From Pseudomonadota bacterium (lineage in GTDB: Bacteria > Desulfobacterota > Syntrophia > Syntrophales > UBA5619), in assembly GCA_018896355.1 (NCBI GenBank), contig JAHIMW010000014.1, positions 1-6,311 on the forward strand: 6,311 nucleotides of DNA, read 5' to 3'. The notes beneath the pieces are model-generated. The model was not told the DNA's origin. It saw only the letters and a program-made list of their open reading frames with translations, and did no database searches. A program made the translations under genes and the position numbers. Shown one piece after another: positions 4,063 through 6,311 of the stretch (position 1 is the first letter of the stretch; every line of letters starts with the position of its first letter).

Positions 4063-6311
4063 ACTCCTGATCTGCCCGGCGATCACCTCGACCGGTTCGC
4101 CCAGAAGAACGCCGAGGGGGATCTCCTCGAGACAACGGTCGTCCCACACCAGGTTGAATTCCTGGATCAGATCCCGGATATCGTTGACCCGCTCGCCCAG
4201 AAGATCTTTCCGCTCCTGTACCGAGAGCGCCTCGTTAAACGTCACATGGATCAGCAGGAGATGCCGGACATGTTCTCCCTCCCCGAGCAGCGGGATGATC
4301 ACGACGGAGGCTCCGTCCGATTTGCCCTGTCCCACGTAGATCCGCCCGGAAGAGACGATCCCCTTCTTGGTTCCCATCAGGTGTCCCGATTTTTCGACAC
4401 GGGAATGCATCTCGAGGGAAACACCGCCCCGTTTCCGGATCTCGATCGTCGCGTCGTCCCCCGGTTTCCCCTCGGCATCCAGGTGATTCACCGCATAGAG
4501 GGTGTAGCCGTTGACGGCGATTAACGACTTCTGTATCCGGCCGAGGGACAGAACGTTCGTGCTGAGGAGTGAACGGGTGGAGAACGCGAGTTCCGGCAGA
4601 AGATCGAAGAGGAGGCCTCCGAGCGGCGCCTCCTTCCTGCTCGTCCCCACCGTCACCGTCTTCGCCTGGTGGCGGATCGCATCGATCGGGCGAGAGAGTT
4701 CATCCACCGCATGACCGAGCGTAATGTCCAGCAGATCGATTGGCGACGCCGGCTCCGCCTCCCCGGGGAAATCATGCCGGAAGTCGTCGAGCGGCAGTTT
4801 CCCGGCTGCGTATTTCAACAGGAGGACCAGATCAGAGATCGTCCGCACGCCGGTCTGGGAAAAATCGCCCTGATTCTTTCTCGCCTGGAAGTCGCGCGTG
4901 AAATCGTTCACGAGGCGCCGCAGACGGCCGTCGGCAATGCACTCATAGAGGGAGAGGTTCCGCTTCGCCTGTTCGACCATGATCAAGTTGAGATGGCTCT
5001 TGAACGTACGGAGGAAGAGGGCGTCGGCGTCGATGCTGCATGCGGCGTAATAGCCGAAGAGGTGGCCCGCCACCGTGTTCAGAATCACCGGAAGCGGCAG
5101 CGGCGCGCGGGGTATGGGGATCACGGCATCGGCGATCGCGTTGAAGCGCTCCTCTCCCTCGTCGGCAAAAACAACCACCGCTGACTTGTGCGCCTTGAAG
5201 ATCGCAACGTCCTTCAGGATGTCCCCCGTGACCGTTTCCGGACTTCCCGACGCGCAGACGATGATCAGCGGTTCGGCGGAAAGATCGATATGTTTCTTGT
5301 TCTCCACCACATCGGCAGAGATCGTCTTGTAGCAAAGCTCGCTCAGTTTGATCCGGATCTCATCGGCCGCCGCCTTGTTCGGTCCGCTTCCGACGACCGC
5401 CCAGTAGCGTTTCTGTTTCACCAGTTTTTCTACGGCGCCGCGGATCTGCTCCTTCCGCGCGAGGACCTTCTCCATCAGTTCCGGCGCCTGTTCGAGCAGC
5501 CGGAGTTCCTCCGCGATCCGTTCGTCGGTCATAGTCGAGAGGAGCCGGGCCAGAGCAAGGGCCAGGATGTGGCCGGCCACGATCTGGGAATAGAAGGCCT
5601 TGGTCGAGGCGACGGCCATTTCGATGTCCCGGCCGTCGGAGGTGTAAAAAACGCCGTCGGACTTGGTCGTGATATCGGACTGGCGGCGGTTTACGATCGC
5701 GATGATCTTCGCGCCCCGCTCCGCGGCCATCGCGACGGCGCGGTTGGTATCCGTCGTTGTTCCCGACTGGGTGATCGGGATGACCAGGGTTTCCTGCAGG
5801 CCGTCCTCCAGACAAAAGCCGCTCAGTTCGGAGGCAAGCCGGGCCTCCACGCGGATCCCGCTTCCCTTGAGGCAGCGCTCCATCGCGTCGGCCACCGCGC
5901 TCCCGGCGACGGCCGCCGTCCCATGACCGATCATGACGATCCGCCGGATCTTCCCCCCGCGGAGCGCCTCCCGGATTCCATCCGGGATGATGTCCGGACC
6001 GAGATTGAAGACGGCGCGCGCCTTGCCCCCTTCCCGCTCGATCCGGTATTTACCGAGCAGGGTCTTCCGGACGGAGAGGGTCGATTCGGTAATCTCCTTC
6101 AGAAAGTAGTGAGGGTAGTCGCCGCGATCGATATCCCTTGTCGTGATCTCCGCCCGCCTCACCGCCTCGTTGTCGAGCGGAAGCGGCGTCCCGTCATAGA
6201 AGAGCCCCCGGATGCCGGCCGCCCCTCCCTCGGCATCCTGATCCAGGACGAAGATCTGTCCCGTGCGCTCCGGCATCTCCGGATGAGAGGGACGCTCGCC
6301 CTCCATCTTGA
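4030..6311 (-). CDS. GlmS-like glucosamine-6-phosphate synthase, SIS (isomerase) half with insertion and C-terminal extension; 5'-partial
   Basis: The frame is open to the right edge, so the true start lies outside; 758 residues are counted here from the Met at 6306. The family makes glucosamine-6-phosphate from fructose-6-phosphate and glutamine, the entry to peptidoglycan and lipopolysaccharide amino sugars. The part seen begins in the linker before the SIS domains (GDYPHYFLKEI, 62-72), so an N-terminal glutamine amidotransferase domain probably lies upstream. SIS1 (about 105-255) has the sugar-phosphate loop TQSGTTTDT (179-187) and EMAVASTKAFYSQ (229-241). SIS2 (about 290-425) has KLSELCY and ENKKH. 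Isomerase residues equivalent to E. coli Glu488, His504 and Lys603 appear as Glu323, His339 and Lys549, the last in RHQAKTVTV. His339 to Lys549 is 210 residues versus 99 in E. coli, so about 110 residues are inserted before the catalytic tail. Another 205 or so unrecognised residues follow the tail. The role could be classical GlmS or a paralogue with another sugar. Confidence 0.88.
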   Translation of the reverse strand, partial: KMEGERPSHPEMPERTGQIFVLDQDAEGGAAGIRGLFYDGTPLPLDNEAVRRAEITTRDIDRGDYPHYFLKEITESTLSVRKTLLGKYRIEREGGKARAVFNLGPDIIPDGIREALRGGKIRRIVMIGHGTAAVAGSAVADAMERCLKGSGIRVEARLASELSGFCLEDGLQETLVIPITQSGTTTDTNRAVAMAAERGAKIIAIVNRRQSDITTKSDGVFYTSDGRDIEMAVASTKAFYSQIVAGHILALALARLLSTMTDERIAEELRLLEQAPELMEKVLARKEQIRGAVEKLVKQKRYWAVVGSGPNKAAADEIRIKLSELCYKTISADVVENKKHIDLSAEPLIIVCASGSPETVTGDILKDVAIFKAHKSAVVVFADEGEERFNAIADAVIPIPRAPLPLPVILNTVAGHLFGYYAACSIDADALFLRTFKSHLNLIMVEQAKRNLSLYECIADGRLRRLVNDFTRDFQARKNQGDFSQTGVRTISDLVLLLKYAAGKLPLDDFRHDFPGEAEPASPIDLLDITLGHAVDELSRPIDAIRHQAKTVTVGTSRKEAPLGGLLFDLLPELAFSTRSLLSTNVLSLGRIQKSLIAVNGYTLYAVNHLDAEGKPGDDATIEIRKRGGVSLEMHSRVEKSGHLMGTKKGIVSSGRIYVGQGKSDGASVVIIPLLGEGEHVRHLLLIHVTFNEALSVQERKDLLGERVNDIRDLIQEFNLVWDDRCLEEIPLGVLLGEPVEVIAGQIRSGGQISNRMGT

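Overview
The window reads as a stretch of a GC-rich genome of an anaerobic bacterium. The 2-oxoacid:ferredoxin oxidoreductase genes point to anaerobic, ferredoxin-based metabolism. A Desulfobacterota-like (deltaproteobacterial) origin is my guess from gene style and repeat type, not something the sequence proves. Every supported gene lies on the minus strand, so transcription runs from high to low coordinates.

From right to left: (i) 6311-4030 holds the 5'-truncated SIS half of a GlmS-like amidotransferase/isomerase. It has the three isomerase catalytic residues, an unusual insertion of about 110 residues before the catalytic tail, and a C-terminal extension of about 205 residues. (ii) 4062-4007 is a palindromic GGGGACA/TGTCCCC repeat that supplies the last codons of that gene and part of the pyrG leader. 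(iii) 3965-2364 is an intact pyrG (CTP synthase). (iv) 2369-2216 holds a long imperfect inverted repeat that begins right at the pyrG stop codon and is bracketed by 7-bp direct repeats. (v) 2182-1477 is a chimeric wreck: the N-terminus of a Tm-1-like/UPF0261 protein runs into the C-terminal part of a D-2-hydroxyacid dehydrogenase, with a frameshift just after the junction. (vi) 1389-229 is korA, the 2-oxoacid:ferredoxin oxidoreductase alpha subunit. (vii) 203-101 is a cluster of four G/C-rich hairpin repeat units; a fifth perfect unit lies at 1423-1445, on the other side of korA. (viii) 92-1 is the start of korB, which runs off the window.

The SIS protein (amino-sugar supply) and pyrG (CTP supply) both feed envelope precursor synthesis and may be co-transcribed across a 64-bp gap. 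korA and korB encode two subunits of one enzyme that interconverts a 2-oxoacid and its acyl-CoA with reduced ferredoxin, but they are separated by 136 bp largely filled with repeats. No mobile-element gene, CRISPR array, RNA gene or defence system is visible. The points of interest are the modified GlmS-like protein, the fused and decayed gene, and repeated invasion of intergenic gaps by palindromic repeats.
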